Shown in pieces: positions 12,472 to 22,952 of a DNA stretch of 64,000 nt. The stretch comes from Phialocephala subalpina. Its lineage: Eukaryota > Ascomycota > Leotiomycetes > Helotiales > Mollisiaceae. How positions within the stretch are numbered: position 1 is the stretch's first letter; each line of letters starts with the position of its first letter. The translations under genes and the position numbers were made by a program. The notes under the pieces are model-generated. The model saw only the letters and a program-made list of their open reading frames with translations. It searched no databases and was not told the origin of the DNA. The stretch lies in contig FJOG01000018.1 of NCBI GenBank assembly GCA_900073065.1, positions 1,128,044-1,192,043 on the forward strand. The letters run 5' to 3'.

Positions 12472-14532
12472 TCATAATCGACTATCCCTCACACCAAGTC
12501 CACCACTCATAAAAGGTCCCTTTTCCTGCTGATCACCAAACAATACTCTTTCTCTCCCTCCTCTCGTGCTCCACCAGCCTACGCAGACAGCGCTCCTTTC
12601 CACATCCATCTCTCCGCTTTCAAGCACTTCCCAGAACCTCTTCTTGCATTGCTCTTTCATCGTCTTGTCCAGAATCACGTTCAGCAAATCTGCTGCCAGT
12701 GGTAGCCAATCTTCCAAAACTGGCAAGGTGACGTATGGCAGGGCGTCCAGAAGTGTGAGAAGGAGTACAGCTTGTTCCGAGAGCGGAACCTCTTGGCTTA
12801 AAGCATCAGCTTCAGACTTGATTGCCACCGATGGTGGGAGAGGAACATTTGGCGCATTCAGCGCACGGTGATGGAGCCACTCCAGCAGTGTCTCCGCCAT
12901 CATTGGTTGCGAGCTGGCAAGTGGATTGGGCGGCGTACAGATCTGCATTAGAGCTTTGAACGCGAATCTGAACTGCCTGGGAGACAAATTCGTTGGGAAA
13001 GATTGAAATAGACTTTCAACGTAAAACGGCAGAACTCTCGCTGTGAGTTCGGCATTCCGTGGAGAGGCCAGAACGGCTAACATGGCACTGTGGGCAGCTT
13101 CGAAGATCTCGAGAAGGTTTGAGTTTGCCGTTGGAGAGAGGTAAGGTTGACATGGTGTCACGATGAGATGTTCGGCATCTGTTGGTGACAAAGACAGCGT
13201 GAAGTGTTCCGCGGTGTTGAGGTAGAAGAGGTCGTGATTGCGTAGAAGAGGATTGGCAGGAATCCTTCCAGCTTGGGTTGGGTATATATAGCGGAGAAAA
13301 GTAAGAGATGCAGCGGGGTATCTTGTGAGAATGTCGACAGACGTCATGTTGACAAATGTATAAGCTGAAAAGGCATTCGCCCCAAGGCGGGACGAGATGA
13401 AGTGTATGTTCTTGAGGATTAGAAGTCCTTGAGAGGCCATGACAGGAGCGTTTTGTGGGAAGGCCAGGAAAGGATCGATCAGGGTCCTGCCAAGAATGGC
13501 TCGTAGGATGACAACAGTAGCAAACATGGCACTCTTCAACACCTGCCAGAGGACTGGAAATGTGACTCGAAGGGTATCAGGAGTGAGAAATTCCGTTTCC
13601 TCTGAAGGGTCCACTTCGGACAGCTTGTTTCTCTTCCATCTTTCTAAAAGATCTCCTGTAAATGTTAATAAATGTTCTCGGGCTTCGATGATCTTCGCCG
13701 GCTGAGTCGTGTGTTCTACTGCGTGGGCAATGAGCCTCGACAATGGGCCCATCGAGGTGACGAGTGGTTTCGAGGCAAGTTTCTGGATCTGGCGGAACGA
13801 TGCTGATTTTGGTGACCAGTCGAACTTCCTTCCCGCTACCTCCTTAACATCGTAATCGATTGCCTGCAGGAAATACCCCTCTTGGTATCCTTCCGTAGTT
13901 GTCATTGTCTTGACCATGATCATGAGCAAGGTATCGTAATTCAGCTCTCGTCTGATGTGATCAGACAAAAGTGGAAATGTATGGTTCAAAGCCAACACAA
14001 TAGAGCCTGATCCAAGTATACCGCCGCTCGCTGGGCTCTCCAGAGCCAAATTCGCAGCAGTGATCAGAGCACCTTCAAGCGTTGACTTCAGATTCCTCGA
14101 AAGGCTTTCTCTGTATTGTCCCTCCATCCCGAGAAGTACGCCAGCAATGACCAGTATATGCTGCCATCGTGGTGACCGATCATCCAGACCCTTGACAACA
14201 GCTTTCGTCCATTCATCAGCGCCTACTCCACCACCTCGTCGTGGTTGATATGCATCGTGTGGTTTGGGGTGGCTTTCGAGTTCATTCTTCCGTACGTTGA
14301 TCGCCGCAGTGTTGTAGACACTAATTATACGTAGACATGTTCGCAGTCCATCAACTTGAGTCCATATTGCAGGGGCAGTAAGAAGGTGGGAGGTGAGGAG
14401 TGTAATGTTCAAGGGATTCGAGAGAGTGGTGAGAAGGGACGTCGTACTGCCAAAAATCCGATCAGTCTGCTCTGAATTCGGAGCGCCTTGGAACGCGCGG
14501 AGAACAGTCGTAAGAAGGCGATCCGCAGGCAT
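12472..14532 (-). CDS. PEX8: peroxin 8 (PEX8), intraperoxisomal import-complex organiser
   Basis: PEX8 is the lumenal peroxin that links docking and RING subcomplexes of the fungal matrix-protein importomer. A single exon encodes 686 aa, starting MPADRLLTTVLRAFQ and reading through to a stop at 12472. The long helical N-terminal region (LLTTLSNPLNITLLTSHLL, WQHILVIAGVLLGMEGQ) matches the pattern I know from filamentous-fungal PEX8. The C-terminus is ...RDSRL, whose final SRL is a type 1 peroxisomal targeting signal, as expected because PEX8 itself carries a PTS1. The start was placed at the ATG of MPADRLL at 14532, since the three codons upstream use a non-ATG start. It shares a 202-bp divergent promoter with the TMEM170-like gene. 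Intact. Confidence 0.85.
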   Translation of the reverse strand: MPADRLLTTVLRAFQGAPNSEQTDRIFGSTTSLLTTLSNPLNITLLTSHLLTAPAIWTQVDGLRTCLRIISVYNTAAINVRKNELESHPKPHDAYQPRRGGGVGADEWTKAVVKGLDDRSPRWQHILVIAGVLLGMEGQYRESLSRNLKSTLEGALITAANLALESPASGGILGSGSIVLALNHTFPLLSDHIRRELNYDTLLMIMVKTMTTTEGYQEGYFLQAIDYDVKEVAGRKFDWSPKSASFRQIQKLASKPLVTSMGPLSRLIAHAVEHTTQPAKIIEAREHLLTFTGDLLERWKRNKLSEVDPSEETEFLTPDTLRVTFPVLWQVLKSAMFATVVILRAILGRTLIDPFLAFPQNAPVMASQGLLILKNIHFISSRLGANAFSAYTFVNMTSVDILTRYPAASLTFLRYIYPTQAGRIPANPLLRNHDLFYLNTAEHFTLSLSPTDAEHLIVTPCQPYLSPTANSNLLEIFEAAHSAMLAVLASPRNAELTARVLPFYVESLFQSFPTNLSPRQFRFAFKALMQICTPPNPLASSQPMMAETLLEWLHHRALNAPNVPLPPSVAIKSEADALSQEVPLSEQAVLLLTLLDALPYVTLPVLEDWLPLAADLLNVILDKTMKEQCKKRFWEVLESGEMDVERSAVCVGWWSTRGGRERVLFGDQQEKGPFMSGGLGVRDSRL

Positions 14533-14734
14533 GATTGTCAAGTTGCCATCAATGTCGGTGTTGTGTTGTGGAAAGGTGTTGATGGAATCGCGATTTGAAT
14601 GTTCAACAGCTTCAAAGTTGCCGAGGCCCAGTCAGCCTTCCGCTTTGACGCCGTCCCATCTAACAAACAAGCTTCGTCCTCCATCACGCAAGGCTGAGAG
14701 AAGCAAACCTCTTCGAAGGGTCTCTGGGGCTGTC
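14533..14734. promoter_or_regulatory. 202-bp divergent promoter region, PEX8 / TMEM170-like
   Basis: The two start codons face away from each other 202 bp apart, so both 5' leaders and control elements must fit here. No TATA box or named site was recognised. Compact head-to-head spacing suggests shared chromatin accessibility; co-regulation is inference. Confidence 0.5.
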
Positions 14735-15303
14735 ATGGCTCTGAGGCAAGTGATACAAATCCATTACAACTCTGCAGAGCTAACAACATCCAGCGCTCGC
14801 CTTCAGACCACAGCGCCGTTAGACTACGCGACACCTCCATTTCCATCTCTCTACTGGCCTTACCACCCGAAGCCTGGAGTCGCGAATTACCTCTATTATT
14901 CACACGATATCTGGCGGTATACCCTCCTGTGGACCCTCATCGTCTACGCCCTCCTACATCTTCTTGTGGCAGCATTCGCAGTTTTGAGACAGCTTGGAAA
15001 AGGAAAGAAGGCCTGGCAGTATGTTTGGATCATACCATTGGTGTATATATTCGTTGCTGGAGTGGAAGCTGTTCTGGCAGGAAGCATTGTGGGATTGATG
15101 TGAGTCTCTGCTACATGTAGCTGTTTTGTTGCTCTTCCCCAGAGCGCCACCATGAAAGAAGGATTTACTGACAGATCACAAGTCTTGGAGCCGTTTATAA
15201 TGCTGGCTACTTCAGGATGTCGACCTGGATCCCATTCATATGGTCATTGATCAATGGCTTGATCTTGATCTTGTCTTCGTTCTCTATTCAAGGTGGTCTA
15301 TGA
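14735..15303 (+). CDS. TMEM170-family integral membrane protein
   Basis: Small membrane protein of the TMEM170 type, known in animals for shaping ER sheets and the nuclear envelope. Exons 14735-15099 and 15183-15303 are separated by an 83-bp intron (GTGAGT...CACAAG) and give 161 aa. After a short hydrophilic start comes YWPYHPKPGVANYLYYSHDI, then three predicted TM helices (LLWTLIVYALLHLLVAAFAVL; VWIIPLVYIFVAGVEAVLAG; WIPFIWSLINGLILILSSF). The GAVYNAGYFRMSTWIPF block is the clearest family signature. A 48-nt GC-AG segment near the start (about 14746-14793, GCAAGT...CCAG with a GCTAACA branch-like site) could be removed without changing frame, leaving 145 aa. Confident family call; function in fungi not established. 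Confidence 0.85.
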
Positions 15304-15339
15304 TTAGGCTCTATCGACTGTGGATGTCTAGCAAAAACA

Positions 15340-16183
15340 TTATGCACGCTTTGCTGCTGCTACCACCACCTTATCGCCACCTTCCTCAGCCAACTTTGGA
15401 TCCGGCTCCTTGGGCTCAATCTTCTTGATTATCTTAGCAGGATTGCCGGCCACGACATGAAAATCTGGGACATCCTTCGTGACAACGCTGCCGGCACCGA
15501 TGGTACAACCTCGACCTATGGTTACACCTGGACAGACGATCACGTTCCCGCCGAACCAGCAATCTTCGCCAATGGTGATGGGTGTTCCAAGTTCAGGGCC
15601 TTTGATACCATTACGAAGGAAAGGGTCGAGTGGGTGCGTAGCTGCATAGAAAGAACAATTCGGGCCGATCAGAGTACGAGCTCCAATTGTGATCATGCAG
15701 GTGTCGAGGAATGTGCAATTGAAGTTGATATAAACATTTTTGCCGAGTCTAGGAGCTGTGAGTAAGGTTGCTGGAAAGAAATACTTGAGAATACCTCAGG
15801 TTGGTCCCGTAGTCGACCTTGATGGGGCCATCAATATACGGATAGTCTTGGAGAATTATGGTATCTTCCTCTTCGGCTTTTCCTGGAGGTGGAATAGGAG
15901 ACTTATCGTCAACAACACTGTCACATGTCAGTCTTCTTAATTGGAGCCACGAAGTACCAAAGCACTGGGAAGGGCAGAATCCTCGATCTTCAAAACAAAA
16001 ACAAATGTCTTACTCTTGCCACAGCTTCACCAATTCTCTTCGTGAGGCTTCACCCGCTTGATTAAACCGATGGCAAGCATGATGGCACCGATTTCGTTTA
16101 GCGGTCAAGCCGGGAAGGAAAGCGTGGTACAATTCTCCTTTGAGCATACGCTCTTCATTCTCTGCTTCGTCTATATTGGCCAT
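15340..16183 (-). CDS. maltose/galactoside-type O-acetyltransferase (hexapeptide repeat)
   Basis: Acetyl-CoA-dependent acetyltransferase with a left-handed beta-helix fold. Three exons, 16183-16014, 15917-15795 and 15748-15340, are separated by introns of 96 and 46 bp and give 233 aa. The N-terminal maltose-acetyltransferase motif is MLKGELYHAFLPGL...RFNQAG. The hexapeptide repeats run through GKNVYINFNC...MITIGARTLIGPNC, ITIGEDCWFGGNVIVCPGV and TIGRGCTIGAGSVVTKDVP. The predicted catalytic His is in AATHPLDP. The third-exon acceptor was chosen as CCTAG|A because it joins NLR to LGKNV without a stop. The sugar substrate in fungi is not known. A Lys/Ala-rich tail (VVVAAAKRA) ends the protein. 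Confidence 0.9.
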
Positions 16184-16672
16184 ATTTGCACCTGGATGAA
16201 GAATTGGAAGTTTTCAAGAGAATTTATTCAGTATATCTACGTAGTCGAAATTTGTTCTTACTGACGCTCTTATCCTGCTGGTCCGGACGCCTGTGGCGGT
16301 GTCGCATTCACCTACCAATCAAAATTCTGCCATCGGTTTCCTCCACTCCGCCCCGCCCCGCCTCCTCCAACGTTGAATGTTGTTGCATTTGGTGCAATTT
16401 CAACTTCAATTGTCACCTTCTCCTTACCAAGATTCGGAAGCAATGGTCAAAGAGGGTGGTAGTGCTCTTGCTGCGATATTGACCCGTACCGAACTGGATC
16501 ATTCTCCGTGTACGGAATATTTCAATCTCTCGGTACTTGGCCGGCTCGAGGCAATAATGATTCCCGGCGTTATTCTAGCTGGGTATCAACACCACCCTTC
16601 GAGTTGAAGGGAAAGAGGACACAAAAGCACTCTATATATACTTTGTCTTACCTCGTATAACGTCAAACAGAC
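16184..16672. other. intergenic region
   Basis: About 0.5 kb holding the acetyltransferase promoter. A CCGCCCCGCCCCGCC run occurs near 16351. Open frames here are short and overlap each other. The sequence tctatatatactttg near 16632 resembles a TATA box for the former alcohol dehydrogenase gene. Confidence 0.35.
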
Positions 16673-17833
16673 TTGGGTCACGAACATAGCGCCGATCAAG
16701 CAGCTCTTCAGAAACGTCTAAAGATTGCAACATTCGAGCCTAAGAATTGGGAAGAGACAGACATAGATGTGAAGGTCACTCATTGTGGCGTCTGCTTTTC
16801 TGATCTCTGCATGTTGCGTAGCAGCTTGGTAAGACACAAGAGATTCTTCCCATCTTACAGCAGTATTTGAACCTCATTCTAGGAGCCTAGCCTGTACCCA
16901 TGCTGCGCTAGCCATGAGACCGTCGGAGAGGTCGTGCGAGTAGGAAAATTGGTAAAACGAAACATTCTGTGAGTTCCCTCGGGCATCGAACTTCAGCAGC
17001 ATATTGACAAAGACTAGCGTTGGCGATCGAGTGGGCATTGGGCCTTTGGTGCAGGTCTACAAACAGAGTGACTGCTACGAATGCCCTAGAGGCATGTCGA
17101 GTTATTGTTCACGAGTTGCCAATTATGGTGGTATTCTTCCTGATGGAAGCAAGACGTACGGCGGCTTGCCAATTACTGTCGAGTCCCGGCGCTGCTGCCA
17201 TTTGAATTCCGAAGGACCTGGAAAGCAAATTCGCAGCGCCATTGGTCTGCAGGAATTGCAGTATTTGGCTCTTGGGAGAATTTGCGCCGCAGACTGATCT
17301 AGTAGGGATTATTGGGATCTGAGGTTTGGGACACCTTGCCATTCTGTTTGCGAAGGCTTTCGGCTTTCAACACATTGTTGCTGTATCCCGGAGAAAGGAC
17401 AAGCGTGACGATGCCTTGAAAATGGGTGCCGATGTCTTCATTGCCACAAAAGACGAAGTTGATTGGGAAACAAAACATGCGGCCTAGTTGGACTTGGTCA
17501 TGTCGACAGTCTCGTCGGCCAATATGCCGCTGAACGAGTATCTTGGTCTTTTGCGAACTGGTGGACACTTTTGTCAGATTGGCACCGGAAGATTCTTTGC
17601 CATCTCTGGATGAGTTTCTGTTGTCCAGTCGTAACATTTCCTTACATTTCAATAGCATCGGATCTGTTGCTGAGATCAAAGAAATGCTGGATTTTGCAGT
17701 TGAGAGGAGAATAAAGCCATGGGTTGAGGAGAGAAAGATGAGAGAGGTAAACAATGTCCTGAGGGAGATGAGGGCTGGAATGACTCGGTATTGCTATGTA
17801 CTGGCGAACGACAGCTCAGAATTCAGGGGCTAG
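16673..17833 (+). pseudogene. decayed zinc alcohol dehydrogenase (ADH6/7, cinnamyl-type)
   Basis: Recognisable pieces of an NADP-dependent zinc alcohol dehydrogenase occur in order but not in one frame. They are FEPKNWEETDIDVKVTHCGV with the first zinc cysteine, LYPCCASHETVGEVVRVG (normally GHE), VGDRVGIGP, YGGILPDGSKTYGG, then the nucleotide-binding region read as VGIIGI-stop-GLGHLAILFAKAFGF, MSTVSSANMPLNEYLGLLRTGGHF, and the C-terminal block ERRIKPWVEERKMREVNNVL. In-frame stops are TGA at 17320-17322, which replaces the second Gly of the Rossmann motif, and TAG at 17485-17487. Frameshifts separate AAPLVC from AGIAVFG near 17242 and the Cys-Gln-Ile-Gly region from the C-terminal block near 17580. 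One intron-like segment follows MLRSSL. No functional enzyme can be made. Confidence 0.85.
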
Positions 17834-18291
17834 AAGATATTTAGCCATGATTTCTGAACAGTCGTCCTTGTGCTCATTGAAGCTTTCTTCGTGCTGGCCG
17901 GGAAGGAGCAGTACAATGCAGGCGTGCAGCCGAAATACTGAATTTGTTAGTAGGGCAGGCTGAGTGGGATGATTGGTCTTCAGACAAGCTGGACTCTCTC
18001 AGGGTAGGCCAACTGTGAGATTGCTCTCTGGAATTCCATCTGAAGAGGTAGAGAAGCTCCTAAAGTGAAATGTTGATGAAGCTTGGCGGGCGGTGACAGA
18101 TCTGGACAATTCTGCCCGCGCTAGTCATGTCATCAACAGAAACATGTCTCGCATGTGAACTTTTCCTTACTATTGTTCTCTGTTGTCCTCCGCCTTCCTG
18201 ATACATTCTTGGCACCTACGAGCCTCGTGGATGTATCTGCCACTATGATATTATAGCAAAGCCCTCACCAGCCACAACATCACCTCCCGAC
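17834..18291. other. intergenic region upstream of the STE14-like gene
   Basis: 458 bp with no supported gene. A CT-rich leader (ttgttctctgttgtcctccgccttcctg near 18171) precedes the methyltransferase start, which is the usual fungal promoter style. Confidence 0.35.
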
Positions 18292-19212
18292 ATGGCATCA
18301 GGAAGTTCCTCCAACGGCTCAGCCAACCCCTCCGACCACGAGACCTCGAGCTGGGTACCACCAGTCCGCCGCAGAAACCCTCTCCACGAAGCAACATCTA
18401 TGATAAACGGTGGCGGTCTCGGCGATCCCACACATTCACGCGGAGCACAACTCCCATCTTCTCCCCAACCATCAGAAGTGAGCCTCGCACTCGACAAATA
18501 CGAATCCCAACTCTACCCTCACGCCCGAAAATCACTCTCTGGAATCGCCCTCCGAGCTTTCCTCCTCGGCCTCACTCTCGCATTCTCTTCAACTGCCACA
18601 ATATACCTCCTCTCCATCTCCAATACAATCTGGCGAGCTCCGTTCTCAATAGCTTGTTTATGCCTCTTCCACTTCCTCGAATTCTACACCACGTCCCTCA
18701 CAAACGTCCCCGCCGCAGAAGTCTCCTCATTCCTACTATCTAGCAACGGCTCCGCATACCTCCTCGCCCACCTATTCTCCATGCTCGAATGCCTCATCTC
18801 CCACTACCTTTTCCCCTCTCCTCTCCTCCCAGCTACAATCCACAACATATCCCTCTACCTCGGTCTTTTCCTCCTCGTTCTCGGCCAGACTATTCGAAGC
18901 TACGCAATGTACACCGCCGGCACCAACTTCAGCCATTTTGTCAAGCAGCGAAAAGCCCAGTCCCACCAACTCGTAACAACAGGCATCTACAGTTATTTTC
19001 GCCATCCAAGTTATTTCGGGTATTTCTGGTGGGGAATAGGGACGCAGTTAGTGTATGGGAATACTGTTTGTTTGGTAGGTTTTGGGTTAGTGTTATGGTG
19101 GTTTTTCTTTAAGAGAATACAGGGGGAGGAGAGGCTGTTGGTGGGGTTTTTTGGGGATGAGTATAGGGTTTATAGGGGGAGGACTTGGGTGGGGATTCCG
19201 TTTATTAAGTGA
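18292..19212 (+). CDS. STE14: protein-S-isoprenylcysteine O-methyltransferase
   Basis: Integral ER-membrane enzyme that methylates the C-terminal prenylcysteine of CaaX proteins (mating pheromone, Ras/Rho GTPases) using S-adenosylmethionine. Single exon, 306 aa. A hydrophilic Ser/Pro-rich N-terminus of about 85 residues precedes several TM helices. The C-terminal catalytic block is visible: FSHFVKQRKAQSHQLVTTGI, YFRHPSYFGYFWW, and the final GEERLLVGFFGDEYRVY, which are the SAM- and substrate-binding signatures of the ICMT family. Third-position codon use in the first 700 bp strongly favours C and drops sharply to G/T after about 19010, an odd shift inside one gene. Intact. Confidence 0.93.
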   Translation: MASGSSSNGSANPSDHETSSWVPPVRRRNPLHEATSMINGGGLGDPTHSRGAQLPSSPQPSEVSLALDKYESQLYPHARKSLSGIALRAFLLGLTLAFSSTATIYLLSISNTIWRAPFSIACLCLFHFLEFYTTSLTNVPAAEVSSFLLSSNGSAYLLAHLFSMLECLISHYLFPSPLLPATIHNISLYLGLFLLVLGQTIRSYAMYTAGTNFSHFVKQRKAQSHQLVTTGIYSYFRHPSYFGYFWWGIGTQLVYGNTVCLVGFGLVLWWFFFKRIQGEERLLVGFFGDEYRVYRGRTWVGIPFIK

Positions 19213-19759
19213 GGTGCGAGGTATGGGAATTGGTTGGAGGGATGGTGTTATGGGTGTTTGGATCTTTGCATGGATTTTGATACCTGGTATTGGGCGTAGG
19301 AATGAGAGTCTCGGATGGCATAGCGAAGGATAGGGCAGCATTTCAGCTTGGGCGTATTATACGAGAGGATATCGGTGCATTTAGCACATATCGATTTCTT
19401 GTTTCAGTGTGAAGATTCGGCTTATGACCACAATAATGATAATATTCCAACCCATCCATCAATCAGATCTACATCACTCGCTCATTCAACATTGACAAAT
19501 CAACTTGATCCCGACAAAACAGGACAGCAACCCGAATCTCGGTACCGTCAGCCCAACGCCGATGCGATGTATCCATCCATTACCCATCAAACAAGCCCGT
19601 GAAGCAAATCAACCACAAAAGAACTATGCTGCAAGAAACAACTGGGTATGAAACAATATGCAAACTCCTTTCGAACATGAACTCGGAATTGCTCCCTCTG
19701 TTCTCGATGCAAAATGCTGAATGTTGATGCGGATGCTGATACAGTCTACGCGAAACGAA
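19213..19759. other. convergent 3' intergenic region (STE14 / CLC)
   Basis: 547 bp between opposite-strand stop codons. Open frames here are low-complexity shadows. No repeat or RNA gene was seen. Confidence 0.35.
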
Positions 19760-22700
19760 TTAAGTGTGGCCCTCCCGCTCTTCTAATTCTCGTACGTATT
19801 TTACAAATGTCTTCTTGTGCGTCTGGAGATGGATTATTAATAGCTGAAAATTATTGGACGGGGAAAGGGGTTTAGGGAGCTTACCATTCCAGCGTATTTT
19901 CCTTCTTTCGTCACACATATGTACCTCAGTCCCAATTTCACGAAGCACTCATACACAAGATCCATCGGGGAATGGATGTCTAGTGCCAGTGGTGCCTATC
20001 CTGGACGTCAGCAATGATCCCAGACACAGGCAAGCGGAGGTGACATACCGGATCGATATAGGGCGAGAAATTCGTCGGGTCAGTTGCAGTCTCATCATCT
20101 GAGTCATTGAACGAGGCTACCTTAGCCATGAGACACATACTTGTTGGCTCATCCTCAAGATGGTCCAGAGCATATTCCAGATCTGGAGCCGGAATGAGAC
20201 CAACAAGGATCTCATCGCTAATGATTGGAAGGCCGCCGTCAATCTCGCCAGCCTTGTGCAGAAGATCGAGCTTATGTCTGAGAGTGCTCGCTGAGACCAA
20301 GGGAGAGTTCGTGATGTCGATGACTCGCTCTCGTCTGACTCGTGGAGTGATATCAGCTAGATCTGAGGTGAAGATAGGCTTGTGCTTGTTGTTCAAGAAC
20401 GGGTACGAATTCAAATTGGTCAACAAGTCCTGTTCAACATCAGTATATATTCAAACTTTCCCAACATAAGGCAACTCACGTAGATGCTCAAGGGCTCAAT
20501 GAGATCAGCAGTCCACTTTGCAACCATAATAGCCAAGGAAAAAGGCAGAACATAGTTAAGACTGCCTGTTAACTCAAACAGAATGACCGCTAAAGTGACT
20601 GATAATCTCGTTACACCACACATTGTCGAACCTGCAGCAATGAGAGCATAAACACCAGGAGTGATGCAAGACTGCCCAGTGACATGAGCTGCGCAGTTGC
20701 CAAAAATTGGAGACGTTGGGAATCGAAGGACGATCCATTGCACCAAGTGACCGATCAAGCGTCCACCCAGACCACCAACAACCATGGATGGAACATAGAT
20801 GCCGGCTGGGACTTTCTGAAGAATTGTTAGTACTTACATCCGCATCCAACACAAGATGGGCTGAGAACAAGACTTACTATGCCAAAAGTGATGATCGTCA
20901 GTATGCCTTTCACGAAGAATGCAATAGCAAGACTCTTTACAACAGGGAATATCTCATCCATATCAGTTGGGCACAGTCCCATATCGTCAGGTTTGTCGGG
21001 ATCACATCGTCTAGCCAAGTTATACAATAGCTTTGCGACAGGAAGTTTAGTGAAGGGGTTCCAATAGCTGACCAGTCCAGTGAGCAGGGCCACAAACACT
21101 ACTTCAGCAAGTGGCCATCTCTTTACGATCGGAACCTTGCGGAAAGATGTAGCCCAGGCCCTTGACGCTTTGATGAAGAGGGCCCCAAAGGCGCCCCCAA
21201 GACAACCAACCAGCATGAACGCTGCGATCTCGAAGAACTCCCAATCTGCCACGTATCGAACTTCAAACATGACGATTTTGTTGGTGCCGTATGGATTCAG
21301 AAATTTTAGAGTCAGCGCGGCGGTAATACAGCAGAAGAAGGTCCGGAACAGAGTCTTGGCAGGAAAGAAATATGCAACTTCTTCCAGACAGAAGAGAACA
21401 CCTCCGATGGGAGCACCAAAAGCCACGGCCACACCAGCAGCGGCAGCTGCTGATAGCACTTCTCTGCGCTTGGCATCGTTGCTATCGTATTTGTAGAACA
21501 AACGACAAGCGATGTTCCCAACGCAGGTTGCGATATGCACGAACGGTCCTTCTTTGCCTAAGCTCAAGCCCGAAGCAACGCTCAAAATAAGAGCCAAGGT
21601 TTTGATGATGAGAGTCTTCACTCCCAGAAATCCGTGGAGAACGAAGCCACTCAGAATGACTCTGACCTCTGCCACACCACTACCTGCAGCGGCATAATAC
21701 ACCATTGGCGGTGCAATTTGCACTTCCTGTTTTAGTGCTTGCGCTGAATCGGATTCATCGTCGTCCTTACTCGGCGTCTGCTGGGCGGTCTGGGCTCCAA
21801 GGTTCTCGTCAAGAGTAGTTATTTGGTAGGTCGATGGCACCACTGTCTTGGTAGTGAGAGTCAATAGGCAAGCTAAAGTTGCAAATGTCACAACCAAGAC
21901 GACAAAAACAGCATATTCGATGAAGTCCTCGCTGATACCCGGAATTCGGATATAACTCGACCACGATTCCCAGTCCGTGCAGCGGCCTCCACCTGCTCCG
22001 TCGGGGCAGCAGACCTAGTCACTTGTTAGTCATCTACTCTCAGACAACATCAAGCATATCTTTGGTGGCTCTATGCCAGTGTCTTCCAAAGTAAGTCGGC
22101 CCATGACCCTAAGTGCTGTAGGGTATCCAATGGCGATTTGGATGTCCTGTCATGAGGAAGGAATGGATATGTGTTGGAACCAATATCACGGCAGTAAAGA
22201 GATTTGAACCTCGAAAGAAAGCCTACGATTTACCTTCTCACTGATGAAAAAGCCCCTCGAGCAATAACCATCCTTCCAATCAAACACCGGAGCCTCAGAA
22301 ATGTCCACTGTGTAGGCAATAGTGGCTGTGAGAAACCCTACGAGGGCGCTGAGAATCCAACCTTGTGCCGAATCGAAGAAAGCTTTTATCCGACCTCGAA
22401 TATCCGTCCGACTACGCAGAGCCTTCACTCTGTACGCATCTGCAATGCTGTCGTGCACCCAGTCCGTAGATGTGAACTGATCATACCAAACTCGATCGTC
22501 CGGATATAGCGACCCTTTCGACTCCTTCACAGGGTCCTTTACGTGGCCATCGTGTCCCAAGGCGTTGGCAAGGCGTTGACTCCATGAGGACTCTCGAGTC
22601 GAATTTCGAATGCTGCGTAGACTTCCTGTAAGACAAGATGTTAGGTCGGAAATATGAGAGGAGAGGAGGGAAGCTTAGGTCACCTACCCGCAACACTGTG

Positions 22701-22952
22701 ATGCCTTGAGAGCATAGGTTTGGTCAGGTCCACCGCAGACTGAAGTCGTATCCTAGAACGTCCAGCGCTCTGCAGCAGCGGTGTTCTCTCATCGTGCGAG
22801 AGGCTGCTCTGGGTGCGATGAAGCTCCGTCCTTCGAGTGGTCGGGGATGGGGGTGAGGACGAGTTCGCAGAATCGAGAAAGGGAGCAGAGGAAGTCATAT
22901 CCTCCCACGTAGGACCAGTCCGCCCCGACCCTGATTTCTGGCGAGGAGGCAT
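19760..22952 (-). CDS. CLC-family chloride/proton exchanger
   Basis: Voltage-sensitive anion transporter of intracellular membranes, resembling yeast Gef1 and animal ClC-3/5. Seven exons (22952-22688, 22625-22234, 22014-20878, 20815-20480, 20429-20049, 19995-19885, 19822-19760) give 894 aa, with introns of 50-62 bp and one of 219 bp. A Ser-rich cytosolic N-terminus of about 150 residues precedes the membrane domain. Selectivity-filter motifs visible are GSGVAEVRVILSG, GLSLGKEGPFVH with the gating glutamate, and GAPIGGVLFCLEEVAYFFP. In that last block the second Glu of LEEV corresponds to the proton glutamate of exchangers (Val in channels), so exchange rather than channel activity is predicted. 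C-terminal CBS domains include SPMDLVYECFVKLGLRYICV. No lesion. Confidence 0.93.
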
